NCBI RefSeq assembly: GCF_003712105.1
Contig: NZ_RHLG01000002.1
Location: forward strand, 620,001 to 684,000
Source of the DNA: Winogradskyella sp.
GTDB taxonomy: Bacteria > Bacteroidota > Bacteroidia > Flavobacteriales > Flavobacteriaceae
Reading direction: 5' to 3'
Length of the DNA stretch: 64,000 bases
Part shown: one piece after another, positions 37,377-46,275 of the stretch
Position numbering within the stretch: the stretch's first letter is position 1
How the letters are laid out: each line of letters begins with the position of its first letter
Position numbers and translations under genes: made by a program
The notes under the pieces: generated by a model
The model's input: the letters and a program-made list of their open reading frames with translations, nothing else
Told to the model about the DNA's origin: nothing
Database searches by the model: none

Positions 37377-38174
37377 ATGAAAAAATCATTTTTAGCTACG
37401 ATTATTCTAATTCTTACACTTAGTAATTGTGTAAATACGAACAAGAAAGACAATGTAGAACATACTTCCAATATTAAAACAATACAAAACGATAAGAAGA
37501 AAATATTATTTGTATTAACAAGTCACGATGCATTGGGTAACACCGGAGAACCAACAGGATTTTATTTAAGTGAAGCTGCTCATCCTTGGAAGGTGTTAAG
37601 TGATGCAGGTTACGCGATTGATTTTGTAAGCCCAAAAGGTGGTAAAGCACCAGTTGATGGTTTTGACTTAGACGATGAGATAAACAAGGAGTTTTGGAAC
37701 AATCAAGGCATTAAACAAAAGATTGAGAACACATTAACTCCTTCTCAGATTGTCCCAGAAGATTATGTTGCTATTCACTATGTAGGTGGTCACGGCACAA
37801 TGTGGGATTTTCCAAATAATAAGGATTTGGCCAAAATAGCTGCTACCATATACGAAAAAAATGGCATCGTAAGTGCAGTATGCCACGGTCCGGCATCATT
37901 GGTAAACATCCAATTAAGTGATGGTTCTTACTTAGTAGATGGTAAGAAGGTAAGTGCATTTACAAACGAGGAAGAAACAGCTCTTAAATTGGAAACTGTT
38001 GTTCCGTTTTTATTGGAAACAAAATTAAGAGAGCGTGGCGCCATAATTGAAAAATCTGACTTATGGCAAGAACAAGTAAGCGCAGATGATAGATTGGTAA
38101 CGGGTCAAAACCCAGCATCTGCCTCAAAGTTAGGTGAAGTTGTCTTAGAAGAAATTCAAAAAATTAACCATTAA
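37377..38174 (+). CDS. DJ-1/PfpI-family lipoprotein (Hsp31/glyoxalase III-like)
   Basis: This 265-residue protein has a lipobox (TLSNC, C18) and would sit on a membrane facing the periplasm. The class I glutamine amidotransferase-like domain has the nucleophile elbow AVCHGPASL with C169 and an upstream LTSHDALGNTGEPTGFYLSE segment typical of Hsp31/DJ-1 proteins with glyoxalase III or deglycase activity. A lipidated form is unusual for enzymes best known from the cytoplasm. It is followed 11 bp later by the beta-propeller gene and preceded by a CRP-type operator. Confidence 0.84.
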   Translation: MKKSFLATIILILTLSNCVNTNKKDNVEHTSNIKTIQNDKKKILFVLTSHDALGNTGEPTGFYLSEAAHPWKVLSDAGYAIDFVSPKGGKAPVDGFDLDDEINKEFWNNQGIKQKIENTLTPSQIVPEDYVAIHYVGGHGTMWDFPNNKDLAKIAATIYEKNGIVSAVCHGPASLVNIQLSDGSYLVDGKKVSAFTNEEETALKLETVVPFLLETKLRERGAIIEKSDLWQEQVSADDRLVTGQNPASASKLGEVVLEEIQKINH

Positions 38175-38185
38175 AATACACTATT

Positions 38186-39040
38186 ATGAAATATTTATTA
38201 TCTATTGTACTATTATCAACCCTTAATTTAAATGCTCAAAAACTTACTGAAATATGGGAAGTTGAAGGGTTAGAAGCTCCTGAGTCGATTGTTTACGATT
38301 CAAATTCAGATGTTTACTATGTGTCTAATGTTTCTGGGCAACCAGCAGAAAAGAACGGTAAGGGATTTATCTCTATTGTTAACAGTTCTGGGGAATTAAA
38401 AACAAAACAATGGATTACAGGTTTTAATGCACCTAAAGGATTGGGTTTATATTACAACCACTTATTTATTGCGGATATAGACCAAGTTGTGGTGGTCGAT
38501 GTCATAAAAGGTGAAATCATTAAGAGATTTAATGCAGAAGGTGCCACTTTTTTAAATGATATAGATATATCTAGCGATGGATCTGTATATGTCAGTGATA
38601 CTTTTGGAGGTAATGCTATTTATAAAATAAAAGATGATACTATTACACTCTGGTTAAAATCAGAAGATTTAAATTTTCCTAATGGTCTAGAGATAGTGAA
38701 CAATAAACTATATGTGTCTAGTTGGGGCGTTGTTACTAATCCTGAAACTTTCGGGACAGAAGTTCCAGGAAAATTAATAGAAGTTGACATCAATACAAAA
38801 GAAATTAAGACTCTTACGAAGTCCATAGGCAATTTAGATGGCTTAGTTGCTGTAAATAATGGATTTATCGTTTCGGATTGGATTGATGGAAGTCTTTTAT
38901 CAATTGACAAATCAGGTAATTCTTCTAAAATTAAAGACTTAGATGCAGGCTCAGCTGATTTTTATTATAATCTTACGGAGCGTATAATTTTAATACCAAT
39001 TATGCTAGAAAATAAGCTCTTAGCTTTCAAAATAAATTAG
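38186..39040 (+). CDS. secreted SMP-30/gluconolactonase-like beta-propeller protein
   Basis: This 284-residue protein has a signal peptide (MKYLLSIVLLSTLNLNAQ). A six-bladed propeller follows, with the repeats seen in LEAPESIVYDSNSDVYYVSN, FLNDIDISSDGSVYVSDT and FPNGLEIVNNKLYVSSWG. The ND and NG pairs in these blades are the usual metal-binding positions of SMP-30 lactonases. It may hydrolyse a sugar lactone in the periplasm. It is the second gene of the operon with the DJ-1-like lipoprotein, and a 13-bp terminator hairpin follows. Confidence 0.78.
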   Translation: MKYLLSIVLLSTLNLNAQKLTEIWEVEGLEAPESIVYDSNSDVYYVSNVSGQPAEKNGKGFISIVNSSGELKTKQWITGFNAPKGLGLYYNHLFIADIDQVVVVDVIKGEIIKRFNAEGATFLNDIDISSDGSVYVSDTFGGNAIYKIKDDTITLWLKSEDLNFPNGLEIVNNKLYVSSWGVVTNPETFGTEVPGKLIEVDINTKEIKTLTKSIGNLDGLVAVNNGFIVSDWIDGSLLSIDKSGNSSKIKDLDAGSADFYYNLTERIILIPIMLENKLLAFKIN

Positions 39041-39064
39041 TCATTATTAACTGATTGTTTCTGT

Positions 39065-39100
39065 AAACGGTTCTAAGTGGTCTTAGAACCGTTTATTTTT
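39065..39100 (+). terminator. rho-independent terminator of the DJ-1/SMP-30 unit
   Basis: A perfect 13-bp stem (AAACGGTTCTAAG/CTTAGAACCGTTT) with a 4-nt loop is followed by ATTTTT. Confidence 0.88.
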
Positions 39101-39185
39101 CATATCGTGCTTTTCAGTTCTTAAAGGCATTGCTTTAGTTGTAACATTCTTATCAAAACATATACCCATAAATAAAGGCTGTATT

Positions 39186-39641
39186 ATGGGTTTAGGCATA
39201 CATAAATGGAAATATTCTAAGCAATCGCGAAGACTATTTTCTGTGCCACAAAAAGACCCAGTTACAAAAGCCCAAAACTATGATTGGGAATTTAAGTTAG
39301 GATATTGGAAAAACGCATCTGACATATTAATTCGCATCACACTTTTTATTGTACTGGTAACAGTTAGTATACGAGTTTGTAATAGATGGATGCGTTACGA
39401 AAAGCAACTCGTACAGTATGAGTTAAAACATCAAGAACTAAGAGATAATAGAGGCTTTAAATTTTTAGTCAATTCAGGTAAGTATCGGCTAGATACGGGC
39501 AATTACCGTGGCGCTTTATCAGAGTTTAAGCTAGCCATGGCTATATTTCCTGATGATAAAGAAGTTAAAGAGCTTTACAATCAGACTATAATGGCGTTAT
39601 GTTATAATTGTAATACTAATTGTGATGAATTCGTTAATTGA
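39186..39641 (+). CDS. membrane-anchored TPR-like small protein, unknown function
   Basis: This 151-residue protein has a basic N-terminus, one membrane segment at about residues 47-65 (ILIRITLFIVLVTVSIRV) and a C-terminal helical pair resembling a single tetratricopeptide repeat (YRLDTGNYRGALSEFKLAMAI, near 101-121). The last residues hold three cysteines (ALCYNCNTNCDEF). I recognise no family. Its end is 3 bp from the convergent MarR-GNAT gene, and it has no close same-strand neighbour. Confidence 0.6.
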   Translation: MGLGIHKWKYSKQSRRLFSVPQKDPVTKAQNYDWEFKLGYWKNASDILIRITLFIVLVTVSIRVCNRWMRYEKQLVQYELKHQELRDNRGFKFLVNSGKYRLDTGNYRGALSEFKLAMAIFPDDKEVKELYNQTIMALCYNCNTNCDEFVN

Positions 39642-39644
39642 GTT

Positions 39645-40595
39645 TCAAAACTCCAATAACATCTTAATATCCGATCGATTATAAGGGCTATCTTTTTCCA
39701 ATTCTAATTCTTTAAAACCATACTTTCTATACACATATATAGCATTCTCTAATTTGGTATTAGAATAGAGCAGAAGGGCTTTTAGTTCTTCTTGTTTAGC
39801 AAAAGAAATACAGTGTTTCATCAATTGCTGACCTATTTTCTGACCGCGTTCTTCTGGAGATACAGCCATTTTTGTTAACTCTAAAATTCCTATGGTATCA
39901 GTAGGCATAAGTGCAACAGTTCCAACTACTTTGTCATCCTTTTTTGCAAAGAATATAAAACCACCTTTATCTATAATGTACTGCTCGGGTTTACTTAGCA
40001 CTTCTTCATCATAAGCCTCAACATAAAAGAAGGTTTTTAGCCATTCAATGTTCAAATCGTAAAACGCCTCTTTGTGCTCAGGTCTGTAGTTAATAATATC
40101 TATGTGTTGTTTAATGCTTTTATCTATGTTTTCTAATATCATTAGACTAAAATCTTTACTTTTAAAAGCATCCTCCATTTTATCAAGATGCTCTAATAAT
40201 GAATCCGTTTTTTGAGTAGTAACTTGCTTTATTGTTTTATTAATAGCTTCCCATACAGGCTTTAGCTGTACAAATAATTGTTCGCCCTTTTTGGTTAGTA
40301 GTATTATCTTTTTTCGCTTATCAAGTTTATGACTTTTAATATCTACATAACCTTTGTCTCGTAGTTTGTTTACAAATTGGGTTATTGCAGGTTGAGTAAA
40401 ATTGATAAGATTTACTAATTCTTTGTTTGTAATACCATCATAGTTGCTAATTGTTTTAAATACGGGGAATAGGTAAGGGTCAAAATCAATGTGGCAAGTG
40501 TCATATACTAATTGTGTCTCGCGCATAACGTAATCGCTTATTCTTTTTAATCTAGACCCTATTCCTAAATGGCCATATCCTCTTAAACTATCCAT
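39645..40595 (-). CDS. MarR-type regulator fused to a GNAT acetyltransferase
   Basis: This 316-residue protein is a true fusion in one frame. A MarR winged helix-turn-helix domain (residues 1-150; NKELVNLINFTQPAITQFV and a KLDKRKKIILLTKKG wing) precedes a GNAT domain (165-316; LTKMAVSPEERGQKIGQQLM acetyl-CoA loop). Such fusions are widespread in Bacteroidota, and the acetyltransferase substrate is unknown. A 12-bp palindrome lies between its start and the end of hutG, beside a weak -7 box, which fits autoregulation. Confidence 0.88.
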   Translation of the reverse strand: MDSLRGYGHLGIGSRLKRISDYVMRETQLVYDTCHIDFDPYLFPVFKTISNYDGITNKELVNLINFTQPAITQFVNKLRDKGYVDIKSHKLDKRKKIILLTKKGEQLFVQLKPVWEAINKTIKQVTTQKTDSLLEHLDKMEDAFKSKDFSLMILENIDKSIKQHIDIINYRPEHKEAFYDLNIEWLKTFFYVEAYDEEVLSKPEQYIIDKGGFIFFAKKDDKVVGTVALMPTDTIGILELTKMAVSPEERGQKIGQQLMKHCISFAKQEELKALLLYSNTKLENAIYVYRKYGFKELELEKDSPYNRSDIKMLLEF

Positions 40596-40611
40596 GTAAA
40601 TTAATAATTAT

Positions 40612-40623
40612 ATAAGTACTTAT
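40612..40623. promoter_or_regulatory. 12-bp palindrome, candidate operator of the MarR-GNAT gene
   Basis: ATAAGTACTTAT is a perfect palindrome 17 bp upstream of the start codon. It abuts a weak minus-strand -7 box TACATTTA (40632-40625). Confidence 0.45.
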
Positions 40624-40663
40624 GTAAATGTAACTATTTTTGAAATTGTATAGACATAAATCT

Positions 40664-41683
40664 CTAATTATTTTTTGCTTTAATAAAATCTGTGATTAAA
40701 TAGGAGATAAGCTTACCAACTTGAGTTTGGCTTTTCTTTTTTGGTGCGGCTTCACAGATATGTAGGTATGTTGCATTTTTATGGCTAGCCATTTTACTCA
40801 CAAACTGCCTTGCTTTATTAGCTGAAAAACCACTTGGAGTTAGTGCGCTACTTGGAATGTTCTCTATGGCGTCACAATCTATTTCTATACCATAATTTGA
40901 AGTAGAGACATGCTGAAGTCCACGTTGCATTCCTACTTTATACTTCACTTGGTTACGTACAACCAAGTCTTCAAAAGTGCAATAGTCGATCGTTTTTATT
41001 TCATTTAAAGTATCTAAACTTTTTTGTGATATATAGTTTTCATGTAATCCAAATATGAAATAATTCTTTAAAAATCCTTCATTATAGGCATAACTAAACC
41101 CATTACCACTATGACGACCTTCTTCTGGTCTAAAATCGTGATGAGCGTCAAAATTTATAGCATTAATAGGCTTCTTTAATGCTAATGATGCACCTTTAAT
41201 ATTCCCGTATGCGTTGTTATGGCCACCGCCAATAACTATAGGTATTTTACCTGCTTTTATAATAGAAAATACGAGATGAGATACATCAGAGTCAATAGTT
41301 TCGGTTAGTTTTCTGGCTTGGGTAATTCTTTTTTTATTAGTTAGAGTTTCATCTTTTATAGATTTGAGTTCTTTGGAATAATCCAAATGACCTAAGATTA
41401 ACACTTTTCTTGGATCTATAAATACATTACTTTGGATATTTAATAGAATTTTTTTTGTGGTATTCCAAGCCTTATAAGTGCCTGGTATTCCGTGATTTGC
41501 TATAACACCAATATCTTCACATATACCAAAAATCACATAGTCGACATCCATACTTTCAATAGCGTCGTATATGTTTGTGAAGTTGTTCATCAACTGAACA
41601 TGTTCGCCAAATTTAATCTCGCCTTTGCGAGTTTTAACAAGTGTATCACGTTCGTTAGAAGTAAGTACAATTAAGTTTTGCAT
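40664..41683 (-). CDS. hutG: formimidoylglutamase (arginase/ureohydrolase family)
   Basis: This 339-residue ureohydrolase has the binuclear manganese motifs GGGHNNAYGN near residue 151, NFDAHHDFRPEEG near 175 and IDCDAIENIP near 266. The last is a D-x-D form typical of the family. The length and the SGNGFSYA segment favour formimidoylglutamase, which turns N-formimino-glutamate into glutamate and formamide as the last histidine-degradation step, over arginase or agmatinase. Assignment is supported by hutI about 1 kb away. It is a single-gene unit on the minus strand upstream of the MarR-GNAT gene. Confidence 0.78.
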   Translation of the reverse strand: MQNLIVLTSNERDTLVKTRKGEIKFGEHVQLMNNFTNIYDAIESMDVDYVIFGICEDIGVIANHGIPGTYKAWNTTKKILLNIQSNVFIDPRKVLILGHLDYSKELKSIKDETLTNKKRITQARKLTETIDSDVSHLVFSIIKAGKIPIVIGGGHNNAYGNIKGASLALKKPINAINFDAHHDFRPEEGRHSGNGFSYAYNEGFLKNYFIFGLHENYISQKSLDTLNEIKTIDYCTFEDLVVRNQVKYKVGMQRGLQHVSTSNYGIEIDCDAIENIPSSALTPSGFSANKARQFVSKMASHKNATYLHICEAAPKKKSQTQVGKLISYLITDFIKAKNN

Positions 41684-41784
41684 TAGCTAATAATAATTTA
41701 AAATAAATGTACAGCTTATAATTTTAGCGAACATAAATTAAAAATTAAAAAACAAGAATTATCAAAAACTCAAAAACAAAAACT

Positions 41785-42669
41785 ATGAGCGGAACAAGTA
41801 ATAACATAGGTTTAAAAGTAGCTTTAGGTATTTTGGTCGCACTATTTTTAGGAACAGGATTTTATGCTTCTAAATTATATAGCGAAAAAAAGGAAACTGA
41901 AGCCACATTAGTTAAAGAGAAAAAACAAGTAATGAATGATCTTAATGTAATGGCTCAGCAATATGACGCTGCCATTGGAGAAAATGAAGTTGCAAACGAA
42001 AAGTTAGTGGCTGCTAGAGATCGTATTCAAGGTTTAATGGACTCACTTAAAGTATCTCAAAATAGCGTGAATAGCCTTTGGAGATACAAAAAGAAATACC
42101 TGGCTTTACAAGAAGAAATGGATGTTCTGTTAGAAGAGAACGACCGTTTAAAAGTTGAAAATGAATTATTAGCAACTACTTTAGATAGTACTCAAATTCA
42201 ATTAGCAGAGCGTTCGGCTTTTACAGATTCTCTTTTGGTTCAGAATACAGAACTAGCAGATGTTGTTAAAGATGCAGGTGCTTTACAAACTATTGGGCTT
42301 AAAGGATTTGGGGTTATAGAAAGAAGTAGCGGAAAGTTAATCCCGACAGAGCGTGCAAGGCGTAGCGATAAAATTAGAGTATGTTATACCGTTGCTCGTA
42401 ATACGCTTACTGAAGCTGGAGATAAAGAATTATATGTACAAGTTATTGATCCAAATAACAATGTTTTAGGTGCTAACAATCAAGTTGAATTTGAAGACAA
42501 AGTGTTGAATTACAGTTTGATTAGTCGTTTTAATTACGAAAACAGAAATTTAAATATATGCGAATTTATAGCGCAAGATGATGATGAAAGATTCTCAAAA
42601 GGGCGCTATGTGGTTAATGTATTTAATGAGAAAGAATTAATTTCTTCATCAGAATTTTCACTGAAATAA
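41785..42669 (+). CDS. membrane-anchored coiled-coil protein, unknown function
   Basis: This 294-residue protein has one N-terminal membrane segment at about residues 8-29. A long coiled coil follows (residues 30-155; ATLVKEKKQVMNDLNVMAQQ, LLEENDRLKVENELLATT). A C-terminal beta-rich domain (175-294) contains an RSDKIRVCYTVARN segment and ends in FNEKELISSSEFSLK. The beta domain is probably extracytoplasmic. I know it only as a conserved hypothetical of flavobacteria. It stands alone between the two hut genes and ends in a terminator. Confidence 0.65.
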   Translation: MSGTSNNIGLKVALGILVALFLGTGFYASKLYSEKKETEATLVKEKKQVMNDLNVMAQQYDAAIGENEVANEKLVAARDRIQGLMDSLKVSQNSVNSLWRYKKKYLALQEEMDVLLEENDRLKVENELLATTLDSTQIQLAERSAFTDSLLVQNTELADVVKDAGALQTIGLKGFGVIERSSGKLIPTERARRSDKIRVCYTVARNTLTEAGDKELYVQVIDPNNNVLGANNQVEFEDKVLNYSLISRFNYENRNLNICEFIAQDDDERFSKGRYVVNVFNEKELISSSEFSLK

Positions 42670-42702
42670 GATAGGAAATTAAGATTGGTTGGTTAGTTTT
42701 AT

Positions 42703-42735
42703 AAAAGCCTGAAGCAGAACAACTTCAGGCTTTTT
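42703..42735. terminator. terminator between the coiled-coil gene and hutI
   Basis: The stem AAAAGCCTGAAG/CTTCAGGCTTTT has an 8-nt loop and T/A-runs on both sides. It overlaps the last codon of hutI and can serve both convergent genes. Confidence 0.85.
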
Positions 42736-43975
42736 AATTTTCCCATACTTGACCATTGATAATTACGGTATCAATAGGATTATGTCCAAATTCATAAGGA
42801 ATTTGTGCATAATGATTCATAGGTTTTGTAATAATCACATTAGCTTTTTTGCCTCTAGTAATACTACCATACATATTACTAAATCCCATGGCATAAGCAC
42901 CATTTATGGTTGCTGCATTGATGGCTTCTTCAGGTGTGAGTTTTAGCTTAATGCAAGCAGTACTTACAACAAAGTTCATATTTCCACTTGGCGTAGATCC
43001 AGGATTATAATCTGTTGCTATTGCAAGTGCTAAACCAGCATCTATGATTTGGCGTGCTGGTGTATACGGAATGCCTAAGAAATACGAACATGCTGGTAAA
43101 GCTACAGGCATGGTATTACTGTTTTTAAGGGCTTCGATGTCTCTATCGTTTAATTCCTCGAGATGGTCAACAGATAATGCATTATGATCAACACCGAGTT
43201 TCACACCACCTAGTATATTGAACTGATTGACATGTATTTTTGGTATTAAATTATGTGTTGCACCAGCTGCAAGTATAGCTTTGGTATCTTCTACCGAAAA
43301 ATAACCATCTTCACAAAACACATCAATGTATTTTGCAATTCTTAAAGTTGCCGCTTTCGGAATAAGCTCCTTTATAATCTTATTAACATAAGCGTGTTTA
43401 TCATCTTTATATTCAAGCGGAATAGCATGAGCAGCTAATAATGTCGGTGCAATCTTAGCTAAACTTTCTTGCTTTATCCGTTTTATGACTTTAAGCATTT
43501 TGAGTTCTGCTTCAACCGTCAATCCATAACCTGTTTTTATTTCTACAGCACCAGTACCCATTGCAATCATCTCATCTAATCGCTTAGTCGATTGCTCATA
43601 CAAATCATCCTCAGAGGTGTTTTGCAGTTGCTTTGCCGAATTTAATATGCCACCACCACGATTTGCAATCTCAGCATAACTTAAGCCATTAATTCGGTCA
43701 ACAAATTCTGAAACACGATTGCCCGCATATACAATATGTGTATGCGAATCGCACCAAGATGGCAACACAAGTTTGCCAGTAGCATCGATTACGGTTTCTG
43801 CTTCAATACCATCACAAAAGTCCATCGTGCCAAACTCCACGATTGTGTCATCTTGTATATAGAGGTAAGCATTTTCAATTACCGGTAAATGCCTCATATC
43901 TTGCCCTTTAACAATGGTAACCATGTTTTCATGGACTTGCACTAATTGCTTTATGTTTTTAATTAAAATGGACAC
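42734..43975 (-). CDS. hutI: imidazolonepropionase
   Basis: This 413-residue amidohydrolase has the metal motif SHTH (H78/H80) after the IDATGKLVLPSWCD strand. Further hydrolase features are the HVNQFNILGG segment near 246 and the ATDYNPGSTPSGNM segment near 327. It opens the imidazolone ring to give N-formimino-glutamate, the substrate of the hutG product. It lies on the same strand as hutG but is separated from it by the opposite-strand coiled-coil gene, so the two are independent units. Confidence 0.93.
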   Translation of the reverse strand: MSILIKNIKQLVQVHENMVTIVKGQDMRHLPVIENAYLYIQDDTIVEFGTMDFCDGIEAETVIDATGKLVLPSWCDSHTHIVYAGNRVSEFVDRINGLSYAEIANRGGGILNSAKQLQNTSEDDLYEQSTKRLDEMIAMGTGAVEIKTGYGLTVEAELKMLKVIKRIKQESLAKIAPTLLAAHAIPLEYKDDKHAYVNKIIKELIPKAATLRIAKYIDVFCEDGYFSVEDTKAILAAGATHNLIPKIHVNQFNILGGVKLGVDHNALSVDHLEELNDRDIEALKNSNTMPVALPACSYFLGIPYTPARQIIDAGLALAIATDYNPGSTPSGNMNFVVSTACIKLKLTPEEAINAATINGAYAMGFSNMYGSITRGKKANVIITKPMNHYAQIPYEFGHNPIDTVIINGQVWEN

Positions 43976-44027
43976 AATAGGTTGATTTTGACTAGGTAAA
44001 AATTCAAGTTACGAAAAAAAAGAAAAT

Positions 44028-44064
44028 GCCACTTCGAAAGACTATCGAAATGGCACCTTTTTTA
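44028..44064. terminator. terminator downstream of fumC
   Basis: The stem TGCCACTTCGA/TCGAAATGGCA (one mismatch) has an A-run on the left, giving a U-tract for minus-strand transcripts from fumC, and a T-run on the right. Confidence 0.75.
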
Positions 44065-44078
44065 CATATTGGTTGTGT

Positions 44079-45476
44079 TTATTTTAAGCTACCAACCATG
44101 TCTTCTGGTTTTACCCATTCGTCATATTCTTCGGCAGTAACATAGCCTAAATTAATGGCCTCTTCTTTTAAAGTTGTTCCGTTTTTATGAGCAGTATTTG
44201 CAATTTCTGCAGCTTTATAATAGCCTATTTTGGTGTTCAATGCGGTAACTAACATTAAAGAGTTGTTTAATAATTGATTAATCACTGCATGATTTGGCTC
44301 AATACCTGAAGCACAATGCTCATCAAAACTCACACAAGCGTCACCAATAAGTTGTGCAGAATGGAGTAGGTTAGCGGCCATCATTGGTTTAAATACATTA
44401 AGCTCGTAATGTCCTTGAGTACCACCAACAGACACTGCAACATCGTTACCAATAACCTGTGCGCAAACCATAGTTAATGCCTCACATTGTGTAGGATTTA
44501 CTTTTCCGGGCATAATTGAACTTCCTGGTTCATTTGCAGGAATAATGATTTCTCCAATTCCAGAGCGCGGTCCAGAAGCCATCATTCTTATATCGTTAGC
44601 AATTTTATTTAATGACACAGCAATTTGTTTTAAAGCGCCGTGTGTTTCAACTATAGCATCATGCGCCGCTAAGGCCTCAAACTTATTCTTTGCTGTTATA
44701 AACGGTAATCCTGTAAATTCTGCGATATACTTAGCCACTAAAACATCATATCCTTTAGGTGTGTTTAATCCTGTACCAACAGCGGTACCGCCAAGTGCAA
44801 GCTCACTTAAATGTTTTAGAGTATTCTCGAGGGCAGTAATACCATGGTCTAATTGTGATACATAGCCTGAAAACTCTTGACCTAAGGTCAACGGTGTAGC
44901 ATCCATTAAGTGTGTACGACCAATCTTAACACAATCGCTAAATTCTAAAGATTTTTTGTGTAATGTGTTACGTAACTGAATAATACCAGGAATTGTAGTT
45001 TCAACCACTTTTTTATAAGAAGCAATATGCATACCCGTTGGAAAAGTATCATTTGACGATTGAGACTTATTAACATCATCATTTGGCTGAATGGTTTTTT
45101 CACCTTCACCAATAATTTTACCAGCAATTTGATGTGCGCGATTAGCAATCACTTCATTCACATTCATATTACTTTGCGTTCCAGAACCTGTTTGCCAAAT
45201 TACTAAAGGGAACTGTTCATCGTGTTGACCATCTAAAATTTCATCACATACCTGAGCAATAAGATCGCGTTTTTCTTCAGCTAAAACACCGAGTTCGCAA
45301 TTAGTATAGGCTGCTGCTTTTTTAAGATATGCAAAGCCATATACTATTTCTAAAGGCATTGACGCTGGCGCACCAATTTTAAAGTTATTACGCGAGCGTT
45401 CTGTTTGCGCACCCCAAAGCTTATCTGCAGGTACTTTTACTTCGCCCATAGTGTCTTTTTCTATTCTGTAACTCAT
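44079..45476 (-). CDS. fumC: class II fumarate hydratase
   Basis: This 465-residue protein starts at ATG 45476 ([19 protein letters not shown]), the usual FumC beginning; a frame to 45506 adds ten residues. The superfamily signature [15 protein letters not shown] lies near residue 317, [14 protein letters not shown] near 100 and [16 protein letters not shown] near 186. It interconverts fumarate and malate in the TCA cycle without an iron-sulfur cluster. It is a single-gene unit with a TAACTTTG promoter box. Confidence 0.96.
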   Translation of the reverse strand: MSYRIEKDTMGEVKVPADKLWGAQTERSRNNFKIGAPASMPLEIVYGFAYLKKAAAYTNCELGVLAEEKRDLIAQVCDEILDGQHDEQFPLVIWQTGSGTQSNMNVNEVIANRAHQIAGKIIGEGEKTIQPNDDVNKSQSSNDTFPTGMHIASYKKVVETTIPGIIQLRNTLHKKSLEFSDCVKIGRTHLMDATPLTLGQEFSGYVSQLDHGITALENTLKHLSELALGGTAVGTGLNTPKGYDVLVAKYIAEFTGLPFITAKNKFEALAAHDAIVETHGALKQIAVSLNKIANDIRMMASGPRSGIGEIIIPANEPGSSIMPGKVNPTQCEALTMVCAQVIGNDVAVSVGGTQGHYELNVFKPMMAANLLHSAQLIGDACVSFDEHCASGIEPNHAVINQLLNNSLMLVTALNTKIGYYKAAEIANTAHKNGTTLKEEAINLGYVTAEEYDEWVKPEDMVGSLK

Positions 45477-45503
45477 GGTTTTGATGTGTTTTCTTTGATA
45501 GTG

Positions 45504-45511
45504 CAAAGTTA
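45504..45511 (-). promoter_or_regulatory. -7 box of fumC
   Basis: TAACTTTG followed by CA on the minus strand fits TAnnTTTG. It lies 27 nt before the ATG. A clear -33 element was not found. Confidence 0.55.
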
Positions 45512-45586
45512 CGATTTACCAATATGATTTGTTTAACAGAACTCAGAATTTTTATTGTGATTTGTCTAATTAAAAATATTATATTA

Positions 45587-45602
45587 ATATTGTATACAAT
45601 AT
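45587..45602. promoter_or_regulatory. 16-bp palindrome, candidate GntR operator
   Basis: ATATTGTATACAATAT is a perfect palindrome whose core TTGTATACAA is of the type bound by FCD-subfamily GntR proteins. It lies 14 bp before the gntR-type start codon. Confidence 0.65.
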
Positions 45603-45616
45603 ACAGTATGTAATTT

Positions 45617-46261
45617 ATGATTACACAAAAATCACTAAGAAGCCAAATTATTGAGGTCGTATGGCAATTAATTATAGATGGAAAAATAAAGCCAAATGAG
45701 CCTTTACGCGAAATTCATTTGGCTGACATGCTAAATGTTAGCAGAACTCCTTTAAGAGAAGCGCTTCAACAATTAGAACTTGAAGGTATAGTTAAATCTG
45801 AGCCAAGAAAAGGTTTCCGGCTTTCAGATCTTTCAGAAGAAGAACTAAAGGAGATATATCCGCTTAGAGCAAAACTTGAATCATATGCTCTTGAGTTGTC
45901 AGGCATTCCTTCTCCGGAACAAATAGATGAGTTGATTTCTATCAATCATAAAATGGATACATCCAATGACCCCAAGGAACTTGTGGAACTTGATGAAATT
46001 TGGCATGGGTTATTAATATCTAACTGTAAGAATAAGAGCTTAATGAAAATGATAAAAATGTTGCATAGACAATCTCAACGATACGAGTATGCTTACATGG
46101 ATTTTGGTAATATGGTAAAGTTTTCAATTTCTCAGCATGCAGGCATAATAGAGTATTTAAAAAAAGGACAACTAAAAGAAGCATCAATACTATTTGCAGA
46201 AAACAATATGGTTGGTATGGATGCGCTAATCAATTCACTTAAATTAAAGCACAACAATTAA
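45617..46261 (+). CDS. GntR-family transcriptional regulator, FCD subfamily
   Basis: This 214-residue protein has a winged helix-turn-helix at about residues 10-75 (REIHLADMLNVSRTPLREAL). An all-helical FCD ligand-binding domain follows (80-205), with the metal-ligand positions seen in LVELDEIWHGLL and SQHAGIIEYL. FCD regulators usually sense an organic acid and control a neighbouring catabolic gene. A 16-bp palindrome lies 14 bp upstream, indicating autoregulation, and the serine hydrolase gene follows after 14 bp. Confidence 0.92.
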   Translation: MITQKSLRSQIIEVVWQLIIDGKIKPNEPLREIHLADMLNVSRTPLREALQQLELEGIVKSEPRKGFRLSDLSEEELKEIYPLRAKLESYALELSGIPSPEQIDELISINHKMDTSNDPKELVELDEIWHGLLISNCKNKSLMKMIKMLHRQSQRYEYAYMDFGNMVKFSISQHAGIIEYLKKGQLKEASILFAENNMVGMDALINSLKLKHNN

Positions 46262-46275
46262 TTATACGTCATCAA

